A stretch of DNA of 64,000 bases from Rhodocyclales bacterium (GTDB taxonomy: Bacteria > Pseudomonadota > Gammaproteobacteria > Burkholderiales > Rhodocyclaceae): NCBI GenBank assembly GCA_028292485.1, contig JAQGMG010000017.1:186001-250000 (forward strand), written 5' to 3'. Under the pieces are notes generated by a model that was not told the origin of the DNA, made no database searches, and saw only the letters and a program-made list of their open reading frames with translations. The position numbers and the translations under genes were made by a program. This document shows positions 1-11,356 of the stretch, piece after piece; the first letter of the stretch is position 1, and each line of letters opens with the position of its first letter.

Positions 1-876
1 ACGCTCGGCCGCCGCGATATCGGGCCGACGTTCCAGCAGGCTCGACGGCAGGCTGCCAGGCACCTCGGGCAAGCGCGCATTGAATGTCGATTTGTCGAGG
101 CTGAAAGCGGCCGGCGCTTTGCCGATCAGGATGGCAATGGCATGTTCGAGTTGCGCACGCGTGACGCCGAGATCGATGAGTTGCGCCTCGGCGCTCTTGA
201 GCTGGCTCTGCGCCTGCGCCACGTCGGCGCGCGTGACAATGCCGGATGCCAACTGGTTCTGTGTGATCTGCAGCGCGCGGCGATACCCGTCCACCGTGCG
301 AGACTGCAAGGCCATAGTCTCGTCGACGATGCGCAACTGAAAGTAGTCCTGCACCAGGTTGGCCTGCGCGCTCAGCCGCACGGCCCCGAGTAGTGCCGCG
401 CTGGATTGCAGACTTGCCTTGCCGGCCTCCACGCTGCGCGCGATGCCGCCCCATAAATCAGGCTCCCAGCTTGCATCGAGTCCGAGGTTGAAGCTGTTGG
501 AAATCTTGCTCTTCGAAGAGCTGCGATCCACCCCAGCAGAAGTGCCGATATCCGGAAAGAAACTGGCACGCGCCGCCTGCGCGGCAGCTTGTGCCTGGCG
601 GTATTGAGCGAGGGCAAGCTGCACATCCTGGTTCGATACCTCGACCTGCTCGACCAAGACATTTAGCGCCGGATCGCCGAACAGCTCCCACCAGCTGCCA
701 CGCGGTTTGTCATCACGCGGTTCAGCCGTTTTCCAGCCCCGCGCTTCCTTGAACTCAGCGGGAATGTCGACGGCCGGCCTGACGTAGTCGGGGCCAAGCA
801 CACAGCCGTTCAGGGACAGCGCAACGAGCGTGGCCGCAACACTGCGCATCAATAATTTTTTATGGTTGTCTTTCAT
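1..876 (-). CDS. Outer-membrane efflux channel lipoprotein, NodT/OprM family (C-terminus cut by window edge)
   Basis: This is the outer-membrane channel of a tripartite RND efflux pump. Translation from the ATG at 876 gives a signal peptide ending in a lipobox (LNGC), followed by the GPDYVRP start typical of NodT-type channels. The rest is alanine- and glutamine-rich helical sequence ([13 protein letters not shown]) as expected for a TolC-like barrel/helix protein. About 292 residues are visible of a family length near 470, because the reading frame is open to base 1. Its start overlaps the stop of the upstream pump gene by 4 bases (ATGA), so it is the last visible gene of an adaptor-pump-pump-channel operon. 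The same order is known in muxABC-opmB of Pseudomonas. The substrate cannot be read from the sequence. Confidence 0.88.
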   Translation of the reverse strand, partial: MKDNHKKLLMRSVAATLVALSLNGCVLGPDYVRPAVDIPAEFKEARGWKTAEPRDDKPRGSWWELFGDPALNVLVEQVEVSNQDVQLALAQYRQAQAAAQAARASFFPDIGTSAGVDRSSSKSKISNSFNLGLDASWEPDLWGGIARSVEAGKASLQSSAALLGAVRLSAQANLVQDYFQLRIVDETMALQSRTVDGYRRALQITQNQLASGIVTRADVAQAQSQLKSAEAQLIDLGVTRAQLEHAIAILIGKAPAAFSLDKSTFNARLPEVPGSLPSSLLERRPDIAAAER

Positions 877-3800
877 GCGTGATCCTGACTGGGCAGAGCG
901 AGCATTGCACGGTGAGCCCGTTTGCGACCGCACCACGACGAGAAGCGGTCGAGATAGAGATAGACCACTGGCGTGGTGAAGAGTGTCAGCAGCTGACTCA
1001 GCAGCAGACCGCCGATGATGGATATGCCAAGCGGCTGGCGCAGCTCGGCGCCGTCACCTGTGCCGAGCGCCAGCGGCAATGCGCCGAGCACGGCCGACAT
1101 CGTCGTCATCATGATCGGACGGAAACGCAGACGGCAGGCGCGCGAAATGGCATCGTGCGCGCTGAGCCCTTCATTGCGCTCGGCGGCCAGCGCGAAGTCG
1201 ATCATCATGATGGCGTTCTTCTTGACGATGCCGATCAGCAGTAACACACCGATGAAAGAGATGATGCTGAAGTCCGTATGGAACAGCATCAGCGCCAGCA
1301 AGGCTCCGACGCCGGCCGAGGGCAAGGTCGACAGGATGGTGATCGGATGCACATAGCTCTCGTAGAGAATTCCGAGCACGATGTACATGGTGATGATGGC
1401 GGCCAGAATCAGCAGCGGCAAACTCGACAAGGTGCTCTGGAATGCACTGGCCGAGCCCTGGAAACTGCCATGCACCGAGGTCGGCACACCGATCTGGCGG
1501 AAGGCATTGTTGATGGCATCGGAAGCCTCCGATAGCGGCATGCCTTCGGGCAAGTTGAACGAGATGGTCGAAGCCGCAGAGCCGGCCTGATGATTGACGC
1601 CGAGCGACGTAAACGTCGGCGCGTAGTGTGCGAATGCAGAGAACGGTATCTGCTGACCCGTGCTGTTGATGAGGGTCATGTGGTCGAGCGCTTCAGGCCC
1701 TTCGCGGAACGGCGCAGCCACCTCCATGACGACGTGATACTGGTTGAGCGGCCGATAGATCGTCGACACCTGGCGCTGGCTGAAGGCGTCGGCCAAGGCA
1801 GCGTCGACCGCGCGCGGCGAGATGCCGAGCCGCGCAGCCGCATCGCGGTCTATCGTGACGGAGGTCTGCAAGCCCTTTTCCTGCTGGTCGGTATTCACGT
1901 CCGCCAGTTGGGGCAGATTGGCGAAAGCGAGGCGTATCTTCGGCTCCCACTCGCGCAATGCATCGAGGTCGTCGCTTTGCAGGGTGTATTCGTATTGCGC
2001 ATTGCTTTGTCGACCACCTATGCGAATGTCCTGCACAGACTGCAGGAACAGCCGTGCACCGGGCTCGTGGTCGAGTTTCGCGCGCAAGCGATCGATCACC
2101 TTGTCGGCACTTTCCTTGCGTTCCGAAAGTGGCTTGAGCGACAGGAACATCGAGCCGCTGTTCACACGCGCACCACCGGTGAAACCCGTCACGCTGTCGA
2201 CCGCCGGATCCTTGCGCACGATCTCGATGAAGTCGGCCAGCTTCTTCTGCATCGCCTGGAAAGAGATGCTCTGGTCGCCCTGCACCGCCCCGTTGATGCG
2301 GCCCGTGTCCTGCTGCGGAAAAAATCCCTTGTTGACGATGGAATAGAGATAGACGTTAAGGCCCACGGTCACGAGCAGGACCAGCATCATCAGGATGCCG
2401 TGCGCCAGCGCCCAGCCAAGCGAGCGCTCGTAGCCGCGCTGCAGCGCGCCGAATGCATGCTCGCTGCGTGCGTTGAACCGCGCGAACCAGCCCGGCGCCT
2501 TGCCCTGCGCATCGACCCCGGCAGGCGTCTTTTCCTTGCGACGCATCAGGCGCGCGCACATCATCGGCGTAGTGGTCAGCGACACCACGAGCGAGATGAG
2601 GATTGCAACGGAAAGCGTAATGGCGAATTCGCGGAACAGGCGGCCGACGATGCCGCCAAGCAGCAGGATGGGAATGAATACCGCGATCAGCGAAATGCTC
2701 ATCGACAGCACCGTGAAACCGACCTCCTTCACGCCCAGCAGCGCTGCCTTGAAAGGCGCAATGCCGCGCTCGACGTGACGATGGATGTTCTCCATAACGA
2801 CAATGGCATCATCGACAACAAAGCCCGTGGCAATGGTCAGTGCCATCAGCGACAGATTGTTGAGACTGAAGCCGCACAGGTACATCACCGAAAAAGTGCC
2901 GATTAGCGACACCGGCACCACGATGGCGGGCACCAGTGCCGCGCGTCCGTCGCGCAGGAACAGGAAGACGACGAAGATCACCAGCGTCACGGAAATGACG
3001 AGTGAATGTTCGACCTCGGCCAGCGACGCACGGATGGTTGGCGAGCGATCCATCGCCACACCTAACTTCATCGATGCTGGAATCTGCGCTTCGAATTGCG
3101 GCAGCAGGCTGCGCACCCGATCCACCGTCTTGATGATGTTCGCCCCGGGCTCGCGCGACAGCACCAGCAGCACCGAGGGCTGACCGTTGGCCGAACCGGC
3201 ATTGCGCAAATCCTGCACCGAGTCGGTCACTGTGGCGACATCCGACAGGCGCACGGCGGCGCCATTCACGTAACGAATCAGCAGCGGCTGGTAGTCGGCC
3301 GCCTTGGTAGCCTGATCGTTGGCGAGAATCTGCCAATGGCGATCATCCTGCTCGAGAAAACCCTTGGGCCTGTTGACGTTGGTGTTGTTGATGGCCGTGC
3401 GTACGTCTTCGAGCGATATGCCGTACTTCGACAGCTGGTTCGGATTCAGCGCTACGCGCACCGCCGGCAGCGAGCTACCGCTCACACCGACATCGCCGAT
3501 GCCCTCCACCTGCAGCAGACTCTGCGCGAGGAAAGTCGAAGCGATGTCGTACATCTGACCGCGCGTCATCGTCTCGGAAGTCAGCGACAGAATCATGATG
3601 GGCGCATCGGCCGGATTGACTTTGCGGTAGGTCGGGTTGCGCGGCATCGGCGGCAACAGGCCACGCGAAGCGTTGATGGCCGCCTGCACGTCGCGCGCTG
3701 CGCCGTTGATGTCGCGGTCCAGATCGAATTGCAAGGTGATGCGTGAGGTGCCAAGCGCGCTGTTGGACGTGATCTCGTTCACCCCGGCAATGCGACCGAG

Positions 3801-4010
3801 CGCGCGCTCAAGCGGCGCAGCGACTGTGGAAGCCATGGTCTCCGGCGCCGCGCCCGGCACCGATGCGGAAACAGAGATCGTCGGGTAGTCCACCTGCGGC
3901 AAGGGCGACACCGGCAGCAACACGAAAGCCGACGCGCCGGCCAGCGCGATGGCAATGGTCAGCAGCGTGGTGGCAACCGGGCGATGGATGAAGAAGCCGA
4001 AGAAGTTCAT
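873..4010 (-). CDS. mdtC: RND multidrug efflux pump, MdtC/MuxC-like
   Basis: This is a proton-driven inner-membrane pump of the HAE-1 RND family, 1045 residues, full length. It begins with the family's [17 protein letters not shown] segment. It has the TM4 proton-relay pair in [14 protein letters not shown] and the TM10 lysine in [14 protein letters not shown]. It follows a second, different RND pump 24 bases upstream and overlaps the outer-membrane channel gene by 4 bases. Two non-identical RND subunits in tandem after one adaptor is the MdtABC/MuxABC arrangement, in which the pumps form a heterotrimer. Assignment to the C rather than the B subunit rests on gene order and overall resemblance. 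Substrates are not predictable here; aromatic drugs, bile salts and novobiocin are known for relatives. Confidence 0.9.
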   Translation of the reverse strand: MNFFGFFIHRPVATTLLTIAIALAGASAFVLLPVSPLPQVDYPTISVSASVPGAAPETMASTVAAPLERALGRIAGVNEITSNSALGTSRITLQFDLDRDINGAARDVQAAINASRGLLPPMPRNPTYRKVNPADAPIMILSLTSETMTRGQMYDIASTFLAQSLLQVEGIGDVGVSGSSLPAVRVALNPNQLSKYGISLEDVRTAINNTNVNRPKGFLEQDDRHWQILANDQATKAADYQPLLIRYVNGAAVRLSDVATVTDSVQDLRNAGSANGQPSVLLVLSREPGANIIKTVDRVRSLLPQFEAQIPASMKLGVAMDRSPTIRASLAEVEHSLVISVTLVIFVVFLFLRDGRAALVPAIVVPVSLIGTFSVMYLCGFSLNNLSLMALTIATGFVVDDAIVVMENIHRHVERGIAPFKAALLGVKEVGFTVLSMSISLIAVFIPILLLGGIVGRLFREFAITLSVAILISLVVSLTTTPMMCARLMRRKEKTPAGVDAQGKAPGWFARFNARSEHAFGALQRGYERSLGWALAHGILMMLVLLVTVGLNVYLYSIVNKGFFPQQDTGRINGAVQGDQSISFQAMQKKLADFIEIVRKDPAVDSVTGFTGGARVNSGSMFLSLKPLSERKESADKVIDRLRAKLDHEPGARLFLQSVQDIRIGGRQSNAQYEYTLQSDDLDALREWEPKIRLAFANLPQLADVNTDQQEKGLQTSVTIDRDAAARLGISPRAVDAALADAFSQRQVSTIYRPLNQYHVVMEVAAPFREGPEALDHMTLINSTGQQIPFSAFAHYAPTFTSLGVNHQAGSAASTISFNLPEGMPLSEASDAINNAFRQIGVPTSVHGSFQGSASAFQSTLSSLPLLILAAIITMYIVLGILYESYVHPITILSTLPSAGVGALLALMLFHTDFSIISFIGVLLLIGIVKKNAIMMIDFALAAERNEGLSAHDAISRACRLRFRPIMMTTMSAVLGALPLALGTGDGAELRQPLGISIIGGLLLSQLLTLFTTPVVYLYLDRFSSWCGRKRAHRAMLALPSQDHA

Positions 4011-4034
4011 GGCAGGACGTTCACAACAATGAGT

Positions 4035-7000
4035 TCATGGCAAAAAGTCGCCCGACGCCAATGGCTCGTCCAGACCGGAGCTTGCGCTTACGTCACTGCC
4101 ATCGTCACCGTCATTCTTGTTACCCCAACGCTCGCGGCGCCAGCGTACGAGCCGGTCGAAGCCTAGATAGATGACCGGCGTGGTGAATAGCGTGAGCACC
4201 TGGCTGACCAGCAAACCGCCCACCATGGTTATGCCAAGTGGATGGCGTAACTCGGAGCCCATGCCGCTGCCGACCATCAACGGCAATGCACCCAGCAAGG
4301 CGGCCAGCGTTGTCATGAGGATCGGCCGGAAGCGCAGCAGGCTGGCCTGGAAGATGGCTTCGCGCGGCGACTTGCCTTCCTCGCGCTCGGCCTCCAGCGC
4401 GAAGTCGATCATCATGATGGCGTTCTTCTTGACGATGCCGATCAGCAGCAGGATGCCGATCATGGCGATGAACGTCAGTTCAAGCCCGACGATCTGCAGC
4501 GACAGCAAGGCACCTACGGCAGCGGATGGAATGCCTGCGAGAATGGTGATCGGGTGTATCCAGCTTTCATACAGCATGCCGAGCACCACGTAGATCACCG
4601 CAATGGCGATCAGGATCAACCACAACTGGCTGTTCTGCGAACTCTGGTAGACCGCCGCGTCGCCGGCAAATGCACCGAAGATGTTGGAAGGAATATTCAG
4701 CGAGTCCTTGAGGGCCTGCACTTCTTCAACTGCTTGCGACAGCGTCACGCCCTCGGCGAGATTGAACGACAGCGTCACGGCGGCAATCTGCCCCTGGTGA
4801 TTCACCGAGTTGTTGGCGGCTATGCGTTCGACATGTGCAAACGACGAGATCGGAATCAATTGGCCGGTCTTGGTACGCAGCTTGAGAAACTCGAGGCCGG
4901 TCTCGTCGGCCCGGTAGTTGTCGGCCCATTGCATGATGACCGGGAAGTTGTCTTCAGGTGCATAGATGGTCGCCACCTGGCGCTCACCAAAAGCGTTGTT
5001 GAGCACGGTGCGCATATTGGCCATGTCGACACCGAGGCTGAGGGCCTTGTCCTTGTCGACCACCAGCTTGGCTTGCAGGCCGCGCCGCTCGGCGTCGCTG
5101 TTGATGTCCTTGAGCAGTGGCGATTCACGCAGCTTGCGTTGCAGGCGCTCGCCCCAGTCGGCGACGGTGGCGTAGTCGACGGCCTGGAGCGTGTATTGAT
5201 AACGGCTGTTGGATTGGCGGCCGCCAAGGCGCAGATTCTGGATCGCCGAGTACGAGACCTGTACGCCGGGGAATGCCGCCGTGTCGCGACGCAGGCTCTC
5301 CAGCACCTTTTGCATTGCAGGGCGTTCGCCGCGCGGTTTGAGGGTGATGAAGATGAAGCCGCGGTTGCCATTGCCGGAGTTGGACACCACGTCGCTGACA
5401 TAAGGATTGGCGCGGATCTTGGTATCCAGTTTCAATAGCACGTCGCGCATCGCGGGCCATGCCATGTCCTGCGAAGCCTGCACAGGAGCGCGTATCTGGC
5501 CGATGTCTTCTTCCGGGAAGAATCCCTTTGGCATGATGAGGTACAGCCATACGGTTGCCACACAGGTCGCCAACGCCACCAGCAACATCATCCAGCGTCG
5601 CGAGAGGGTCCATGCGAGGGTGGTTCTATAACCGTGCAGGGTTTTGTCAAAGCCACGTTCGAACCAGCGGCTCCAGGCCGGTACCTTGTGATCCTCTGGC
5701 TCGTGCTTGATGAAGCGCGCGGCCAGCATGGGAATGATGGTCAGCGCGGCGGCAGCGGACACGGCGATCGCCAGGGTTACCACCACGGCAAATTCGTGGA
5801 ACAACAAACCGATGGTGCCCGGCATGAAGAAAATCGGGATGAACACCGCCACCAGCGAGATGGAAATGGATACCACCGTGAAGGCCACTTCACGCACACC
5901 ACGGATCGCCGCGGCGAAAGGTTCCATGCCGTCTTCGATATGGCGCACGATGTTCTCGAGCACGACAATGGCATCATCGACGACGAGGCCGATGGCAACC
6001 GTCAGCCCCATCAACGAGATGTTGTCGAGGCTGTAACCGGTCCACAACATCAGACCGAAGGTGCCGAGCAGCGATGCGGGCAGCGACAAGGATGGAATCA
6101 GCGTGGCTGGCAAGCGACGCAGGAACATCAGGATGACCATCATCACCAGGCCGATGGTCAGCAGCATGGTCAGATTCACGTCGTGAATCGAATCGCGTAT
6201 CGACAGCGAGCGATCATTCAGGATGTTGATCTGCACCGAAGCAGGCAACTGCGCCTGCAGTCGCGGCAGCGCGGCACGCACCGCGTCGACCACGGCCACG
6301 GTATTGGCATTGGGCTGCCGCAATACCTGCAGGTTGATGCCGCGCTCGCCATTGGTCCAGCTCGCGCTGCGAATATTCTCGACACTATCCTGCACGTCGG
6401 CGACATCGCTCAGGCGAACAGGCAGTCCGTTCTTGGTAGCGACGATCAGTCCGGCGAAAGCGGCCGCATCGGTAAGTTGATCGTTGGTGGTCAGCACCAG
6501 CGTCTGACGCGTACCTTGCAAAGTGCCGATAGGCGTATTCGAGTTGGCTGCGGCAAGAGACGTGGCCAGTTCCGTGATCGACAGGTCGCGTGCCGACAAC
6601 TTGCCCGGATCGACGTTGATGCGCACGGCATAGCGCTTCTGGCCATTGATGGTGACTTGCGCGACACCTTCCAGGGTGGCCAGACTCGGCGAAATCAGAT
6701 TGTCCGCAAAGCTGTTGAGCTGATCGAGCGACAGCGAAGGCGAATTGAGCGTGATGAACATGATCGGGTCGTCGGCCGGGTTGACCTTGCGGTAACTCGG
6801 CGGATTCGTCATGTCGCGCGGCAGCTGGCGATTGGCGCGCAATAATGCGGCCTGTACATCGATGGCTGCCGAATCGATGTTGATATTGGGGTCGAATTCC
6901 AGCGTGATCGACGTATTGCCCAGCGTGCTGCTGGAAGTCTGCATGCGCAAACCGGCGATGGTCGAGAACTGGCGCTCGAGAATCGTCGCAACCGACGAAG

Positions 7001-7178
7001 CCATCGTCTCCGGGCTGGCGCCGGGCAATGAAGCCGATACATTGATGGTCGGCTGGTTGAACGATGGCAGTGCCGCGATGGGCAACTTGAACCAGGCGGC
7101 CAGGCCGCCAATCATGATGGCGATCCACAGCAGCGTGGTGCCTACCGGGCGGCGAATACAGAGTTCGGAGAAATTCAT
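4035..7178 (-). CDS. mdtB: RND multidrug efflux pump, MdtB/MuxB-like
   Basis: This is a full-length (1047 residues) HAE-1 RND transporter and the first of the two pump subunits. It starts MNFSELCIRRPVGTTLL, has the TM4 motif [14 protein letters not shown] with both aspartates of the proton relay, and the TM10 lysine in [18 protein letters not shown]. Its start codon overlaps the stop of the adaptor gene by 4 bases (ATGA), which indicates translational coupling. The C-terminus ends in a short acidic, probably disordered tail rich in Asp, Gly and Ser. It should pair with the MdtC-like protein encoded next and with the adaptor and outer-membrane channel of the same operon. Confidence 0.9.
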   Translation of the reverse strand: MNFSELCIRRPVGTTLLWIAIMIGGLAAWFKLPIAALPSFNQPTINVSASLPGASPETMASSVATILERQFSTIAGLRMQTSSSTLGNTSITLEFDPNINIDSAAIDVQAALLRANRQLPRDMTNPPSYRKVNPADDPIMFITLNSPSLSLDQLNSFADNLISPSLATLEGVAQVTINGQKRYAVRINVDPGKLSARDLSITELATSLAAANSNTPIGTLQGTRQTLVLTTNDQLTDAAAFAGLIVATKNGLPVRLSDVADVQDSVENIRSASWTNGERGINLQVLRQPNANTVAVVDAVRAALPRLQAQLPASVQINILNDRSLSIRDSIHDVNLTMLLTIGLVMMVILMFLRRLPATLIPSLSLPASLLGTFGLMLWTGYSLDNISLMGLTVAIGLVVDDAIVVLENIVRHIEDGMEPFAAAIRGVREVAFTVVSISISLVAVFIPIFFMPGTIGLLFHEFAVVVTLAIAVSAAAALTIIPMLAARFIKHEPEDHKVPAWSRWFERGFDKTLHGYRTTLAWTLSRRWMMLLVALATCVATVWLYLIMPKGFFPEEDIGQIRAPVQASQDMAWPAMRDVLLKLDTKIRANPYVSDVVSNSGNGNRGFIFITLKPRGERPAMQKVLESLRRDTAAFPGVQVSYSAIQNLRLGGRQSNSRYQYTLQAVDYATVADWGERLQRKLRESPLLKDINSDAERRGLQAKLVVDKDKALSLGVDMANMRTVLNNAFGERQVATIYAPEDNFPVIMQWADNYRADETGLEFLKLRTKTGQLIPISSFAHVERIAANNSVNHQGQIAAVTLSFNLAEGVTLSQAVEEVQALKDSLNIPSNIFGAFAGDAAVYQSSQNSQLWLILIAIAVIYVVLGMLYESWIHPITILAGIPSAAVGALLSLQIVGLELTFIAMIGILLLIGIVKKNAIMMIDFALEAEREEGKSPREAIFQASLLRFRPILMTTLAALLGALPLMVGSGMGSELRHPLGITMVGGLLVSQVLTLFTTPVIYLGFDRLVRWRRERWGNKNDGDDGSDVSASSGLDEPLASGDFLP

Positions 7179-8716
7179 TGTGCAGCTGCCCCGGCGCCAC
7201 CTGCCTCGCGTTCAGCCTTGCGCTGACGCCAGCGCTGGATCACCTCTGCGCGCCGCTCCTCGCTCATCTTCGCCCAGGCTTCGGGGTCGCGCGGGGTGAA
7301 GCCTTCCGGCAGCTTGCCTGCCGATGCAACGACAGCGCCGGCTGGCGCTTTGGTGGTGCCGGCCTTGGCCTTGTCTCCGCGCACCGTGCCCTCTGCAGCG
7401 GGCGATTTGCCCGCCCCGCCGGATTTGCCATCAGCCTGCGGGCCGGACTGGTCACTGCCACGCCTGCCCCCGCCACGACGTCCCGAGCTCTTGCTGTCGT
7501 CAACCTTCACTTCCTGCACCTTGCCACCGGGGCGCAGATTCTGTCCGCCTTCGAGCACCACCTTGATACCGGCGTCAATGCCTTTGACGACAGCCTTTTC
7601 ATCAGAAATCCGCACCAGCTCGACAGGCTGCAAGGCAACCGTTTGATCCTCCTTGACGATGTACACCAGGCGGCCATTCGGACCATTGATGATGGCCTGC
7701 GAGGGCAGCACGACAGCATCCTTGATCTCGCCGGCAACAATTTTCACCGTCACATACTGGCCCGGCCACACGCGTCGTTCGTCGTTCTCCAGCTTGGCTT
7801 TGACAGCAATCGTGCCGGAGGCGCGATCGACGCTGCTATCGATGAAAACGACCTCGCCCTTCAGGTGATGTGTCGCATCCAGATCGACGCTGATCTTCAC
7901 CGGCCCCTGCCGCTGGCCGGAAAGCAAAGTGGGCAGATCGCGTTCAGGTAGCGAGAAGCTCACACCAATCGGGTTCATGCGCGTGATCTTCACCATCGCG
8001 GTGGACGTTGCATTGGATGTCACCAGGCTACCGGGGCGCACGCCGATCAGACCCGCACGGCCATCGAAAGGCGCCCTGACATAGGTATAGGACAAACCGA
8101 TGCGTGCCTGATCGGTGGCAGCCTTGTTTTGCGCAAGGGCGGCATTGGCGCTTTCGAGTTTGTCCTTGGCGGCATCGAGCGCTGCAGATGACACGAAATT
8201 GCGGTTCGCCAGGTCTTGCGAACGCGCCAGATCACGCTCTGCTGCCGCAACTGCCGCCTGAGAGCCGGTGACGTTCGCTTCAAGGCGCTTCACATTGGCG
8301 AGGTCGTCGCGATCATCGAGCGTGAACAATAGTTGCCCGCGCTTGACCTCATCGCCTTCCTTGAAATGGGTCTGTTTGACCGTGCCGTTTTTCTGCGGCC
8401 GGACATCTACATCGTCCAGTGCGATTACATTGCCCTGCGCTTCGAGCACCAGCGGGACCGTATCGAGCCGCGTCATCGTCACACTGACCGACGTGGGCCG
8501 ATTGCCGTTGCCTCTGCTCGCATTGGCCCCGGCGGCGCCCTTGTCAGCTTTTTCTGCTTTTGCTCCGGATTGTCCGGCCGACGCGTCGGCAGAGGCGGCA
8601 CCATCCTTCTTCCCACAAGCAGTCAGTCCGATTGCGCCAGCCAAGCACAAGACAAGGGTTAGCGATGAAGCTGAAAAACGCGCGGCAGAACGAAACGCCA
8701 TAAAAATCGCCGCCAC
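7175..8716 (-). CDS. mdtA: RND efflux periplasmic adaptor lipoprotein, MdtA/MuxA-like
   Basis: This is the membrane-fusion protein that links the RND pumps to the outer-membrane channel. The N-terminus has a hydrophobic signal ending in a lipobox (LTAC) near residue 34, followed by a low-complexity Ala/Lys/Gly linker. The barrel-sandwich segment around LEAQGNVIALDDVDVRPQ and the helical hairpin (residues about 130-200) follow the HlyD/AcrA pattern. At 513 residues it is longer than the usual 380-420. The extra length is a C-terminal tail from about residue 405, rich in Gly, Ser, Lys and Arg and ending in a charged helix. An internal ATG at 8701 (MAFRSAARF) is an alternative start that keeps the signal sequence. 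It is the first gene of the efflux operon. Confidence 0.88.
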   Translation of the reverse strand: MAAIFMAFRSAARFSASSLTLVLCLAGAIGLTACGKKDGAASADASAGQSGAKAEKADKGAAGANASRGNGNRPTSVSVTMTRLDTVPLVLEAQGNVIALDDVDVRPQKNGTVKQTHFKEGDEVKRGQLLFTLDDRDDLANVKRLEANVTGSQAAVAAAERDLARSQDLANRNFVSSAALDAAKDKLESANAALAQNKAATDQARIGLSYTYVRAPFDGRAGLIGVRPGSLVTSNATSTAMVKITRMNPIGVSFSLPERDLPTLLSGQRQGPVKISVDLDATHHLKGEVVFIDSSVDRASGTIAVKAKLENDERRVWPGQYVTVKIVAGEIKDAVVLPSQAIINGPNGRLVYIVKEDQTVALQPVELVRISDEKAVVKGIDAGIKVVLEGGQNLRPGGKVQEVKVDDSKSSGRRGGGRRGSDQSGPQADGKSGGAGKSPAAEGTVRGDKAKAGTTKAPAGAVVASAGKLPEGFTPRDPEAWAKMSEERRAEVIQRWRQRKAEREAGGAGAAAQ

Positions 8717-9114
8717 GTTGCCGCGTCAGCGCCACAAAATTGATCGACTCGAATATTAGGAATACCCGTGCGGTGCGGCCGCGCCGGGCTCGTTCTGTAT
8801 GCGAACTCCGGCATGTGTACCAGAGCTGCCGGATCAAGGTGTTACAAATTGCTATCGCGCCCTTCGCAATGACACCACCTGCGACCCATACAGCCGCCAT
8901 TGCTGCGCGCAATGGTAATCCAGCCAATTGTGATGGCGCGTGAATTTGTCAGCATTCAGTACTTAATGTTGGTCAGCCAATCGATGGGCAATGGCCGTGT
9001 TTCCCCCTTCCAGCATTTTCGTTTGTCGCCTCCCGCGAAGCGCGCCGCAGCGTACGCAAGCTCTGTGCCATAATCTTCTCCAGCTGATGGCAGACATTTC
9101 AACAAAGGAATCAC
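8717..9114. other. Intergenic region between divergent efflux operon and recA
   Basis: This 398-base stretch holds no convincing gene. It must contain the promoters of the leftward efflux operon and of recA. A possible -10 element (CATAAT) lies at 9069-9074, about 40 bases before the recA start, but I see no good -35 at the right distance. I found no CTGT-N8-ACAG type LexA box, so SOS control of recA cannot be shown from this sequence. Confidence 0.5.
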
Positions 9115-10128
9115 ATGGACGACAACAAGGCAAAAGCGCTCACCGCCGCGCTGGCACAGATCGAAAAGCAGTTTGGCAAGGGCTCCATCATGCGGCTCGG
9201 CGACGGCGAGGTCGTGTCTGATATCCAGGCCATTTCCACGGGTTCGCTGGGCCTGGACATCGCCTTGGGCATTGGCGGTCTGCCGCGCGGCCGCGTCGTC
9301 GAAATTTATGGCCCGGAATCCTCCGGCAAGACGACTTTGACCCTGCAAGTCATTGCCGAGTTGCAGAAGCTCGGCGGTACCGCAGCTTTTATCGACGCCG
9401 AGCACGCGCTGGATGTGACGTATGCGCAGAAACTGGGGGTCAATGTTGGCGAGCTGTTGATTTCGCAACCCGACACCGGCGAGCAGGCGCTGGAAATCAC
9501 CGACATGCTGGTGCGCTCCGGCGGCGTCGATCTGGTCGTCATCGACTCGGTCGCCGCGCTGACGCCGCGTGCCGAAATCGAAGGCGAGATGGGCGATCAA
9601 TTGCCCGGCCTGCAAGCGCGCCTGATGAGTCAGGCCTTGCGCAAGCTCACCGCCAATATCAAGCGCACCAACACCATGGTGATCTTCATCAACCAGATCC
9701 GCATGAAGATCGGTGTCATGTTCGGCAGCCCGGAAACCACCACCGGCGGCAATGCACTGAAGTTCTATGCTTCCGTGCGCCTTGACATCCGCCGTACCGG
9801 CACGATCAAGAAAAATGACGAAGTCATTGGCTCTGAAACCAAGGTCAAGGTCGTCAAAAACAAGGTGGCTCCTCCCTTCAGGGAAGCGCATTTCGACATT
9901 CTTTATGGCGCCGGCATTTCGCGCGAAGGCGAAATTGTCGACATGGGCGTCGAACACAAGTTTGTCGACAAGTCCGGCGCGTGGTACGCCTACAACGGTG
10001 AAAAGATCGGTCAGGGCAAGGACAACGCGCGCGATTTCCTGCGTGAGCATCCTGAAATGGCGCGTGAGATCGAGAACAAGATTCGCGATGCAGTCGGTGT
10101 GGTGGGCATGAAGGTCGCAGGCGAGTAA
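9115..10128 (+). CDS. recA: RecA recombinase
   Basis: This is the DNA-dependent ATPase that forms filaments on single-stranded DNA, drives homologous recombination and triggers LexA self-cleavage. The protein has 337 residues, slightly short of the 350 or so usual in proteobacteria. It has the Walker A motif GPESSGKTT, the Walker B segment [14 protein letters not shown], and the L2 region [20 protein letters not shown]. The start ATG is preceded by AAAGGAA. It is followed 35 bases later by the best recX start, the usual recA-recX order. Confidence 0.98.
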   Translation: MDDNKAKALTAALAQIEKQFGKGSIMRLGDGEVVSDIQAISTGSLGLDIALGIGGLPRGRVVEIYGPESSGKTTLTLQVIAELQKLGGTAAFIDAEHALDVTYAQKLGVNVGELLISQPDTGEQALEITDMLVRSGGVDLVVIDSVAALTPRAEIEGEMGDQLPGLQARLMSQALRKLTANIKRTNTMVIFINQIRMKIGVMFGSPETTTGGNALKFYASVRLDIRRTGTIKKNDEVIGSETKVKVVKNKVAPPFREAHFDILYGAGISREGEIVDMGVEHKFVDKSGAWYAYNGEKIGQGKDNARDFLREHPEMAREIENKIRDAVGVVGMKVAGE

Positions 10129-10163
10129 GACCCTTGCTGCATGCGGCTAAAGGAGTGGTGCGG

Positions 10164-10631
10164 GTGAAAAAGCCATCGGTCAATTCGCTCAAATCCACTG
10201 CCTTGCGTTTGCTCGCCACGCGCGAGCATTCTCGAACCGAGCTCAAGCGCAAGCTGGAGTCCAGGGCTGAAGAAGGTGACGATGTGGAAGCCATCCTCGA
10301 TCGCATGCAGGAAACCGGGCTTCAGTCTGACGAGCGTTTTGCCGAGAGCTATGTACGTTCGCGTGCCGGACGTCTGGGCTCCAGTCGTTTGCAATATGAG
10401 CTGGTCAAGCGCGGCGTGACGGAAGAAGTGGCCGGTACCGCAATGAGCGAGGTGCTGGTTGACGACGAACTGACACGCGCTCGTGGCGTATGGTTGAAAA
10501 AATTCGGGCAGCCGCCCAGCGACAGGCAGGAATGGGCGCGACAAGCGCGCTTCATGCAGTCGCGCGGTTTTTCAGCGGAGATCATCCGCAAGTTGTTGAA
10601 AGATGGATTCGATGAGCCTGCTGAGGGTTGA
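10164..10631 (+). CDS. recX: RecX, regulator of RecA
   Basis: RecX binds and inhibits RecA filaments. The protein shows the RecX triple-helix repeats, for example [18 protein letters not shown] and the segment around [13 protein letters not shown] chose the GTG at 10164 because AGGAG lies at 10151-10155, 8 bases upstream. The ATG at 10134 in the same frame would add ten residues that do not look conserved. The 3' end overlaps lptB by 29 bases, so the two are probably co-transcribed with recA. Confidence 0.93.
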   Translation: MKKPSVNSLKSTALRLLATREHSRTELKRKLESRAEEGDDVEAILDRMQETGLQSDERFAESYVRSRAGRLGSSRLQYELVKRGVTEEVAGTAMSEVLVDDELTRARGVWLKKFGQPPSDRQEWARQARFMQSRGFSAEIIRKLLKDGFDEPAEG

Positions 10632-11334
10632 AGGCGTACACAAGCGCTACAAGGCGCGTGCGGTAGTCAAGGATGTGTCCTTCCAGGTGGGCAGTGGTGA
10701 GGTGGTTGGCCTGCTCGGCCCGAATGGGGCCGGCAAGACGACCTGCTTCTACATGATCGTTGGCCTCATCAGGGCTGACGGCGGCCGCATTCACCTCGAC
10801 AACACCGAGCTGACGCATCTGCCGATGCACCGCCGCGCGCAATTGGGCTTGTCCTATTTGCCGCAGGAGAATTCGGTCTTCCGCAAACTCACGGTGGCCG
10901 AGAACATCCGTGCCGTGCTGGAGTTGCAGAAACTCAAGCGCGCAGTGCAGGAAAGTCGCCTGGAAGAGCTGCTCGAAGAGCTCAGCATCGATCATCTGCG
11001 TAATGCCACTGCCATATCGTTGTCCGGTGGCGAGCGCCGCCGTGTCGAGATAGCGCGTGCCCTGGCGACGCAACCCAAACTGATCCTGCTTGACGAGCCG
11101 TTCGCCGGTGTCGATCCGATCGCGGTCATCGACATCCAGAAAATCATCGGTTTTCTCAAGGCGCGCGGCATTGGCGTACTGATTACCGACCACAACGTGC
11201 GCGAGACGCTCGGCATCTGCGATCAGGCGTGGATTATTAACGCTGGCGAAGTGCTTGCAGGCGGTCGTCCGCAGGAAATTGTGCACAATGACCAGGTAAG
11301 ACAGATTTACCTCGGCGAACATTTCAGGCTATAG
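10603..11334 (+). CDS. lptB: LPS export ABC transporter ATP-binding protein LptB
   Basis: This cytoplasmic ATPase powers extraction of lipopolysaccharide from the inner membrane with LptF and LptG. The sequence has Walker [10 protein letters not shown], the Q-loop region [15 protein letters not shown], signature LSGGERRR, Walker [14 protein letters not shown] and the H-loop segment ITDHNVRE, all typical of LptB. At 243 residues it has the family length. A second in-frame ATG at 10612 is an equally good start. It lies directly after recX. The lptA and lptC genes that commonly precede lptB next to rpoN are absent here. Confidence 0.95.
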   Translation: MDSMSLLRVEGVHKRYKARAVVKDVSFQVGSGEVVGLLGPNGAGKTTCFYMIVGLIRADGGRIHLDNTELTHLPMHRRAQLGLSYLPQENSVFRKLTVAENIRAVLELQKLKRAVQESRLEELLEELSIDHLRNATAISLSGGERRRVEIARALATQPKLILLDEPFAGVDPIAVIDIQKIIGFLKARGIGVLITDHNVRETLGICDQAWIINAGEVLAGGRPQEIVHNDQVRQIYLGEHFRL

Positions 11335-11356
11335 CTCCGGTGCATAGATTCCCAGC

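Noticed and set aside
1590-2906. Long plus-strand frame (438 residues) opposite the MdtC-like gene
   Set aside because: It is the antisense of a high-GC real gene, very rich in Arg and His, with no domain. The same holds for 5634-6845 and 4554-5438.
8931-9114. LexA box before recA
   Set aside because: I looked for CTGT-N8-ACAG type sites and found none.
8956-10050. 364-residue minus-strand frame opposite recA
   Set aside because: It mirrors the conserved recA gene.
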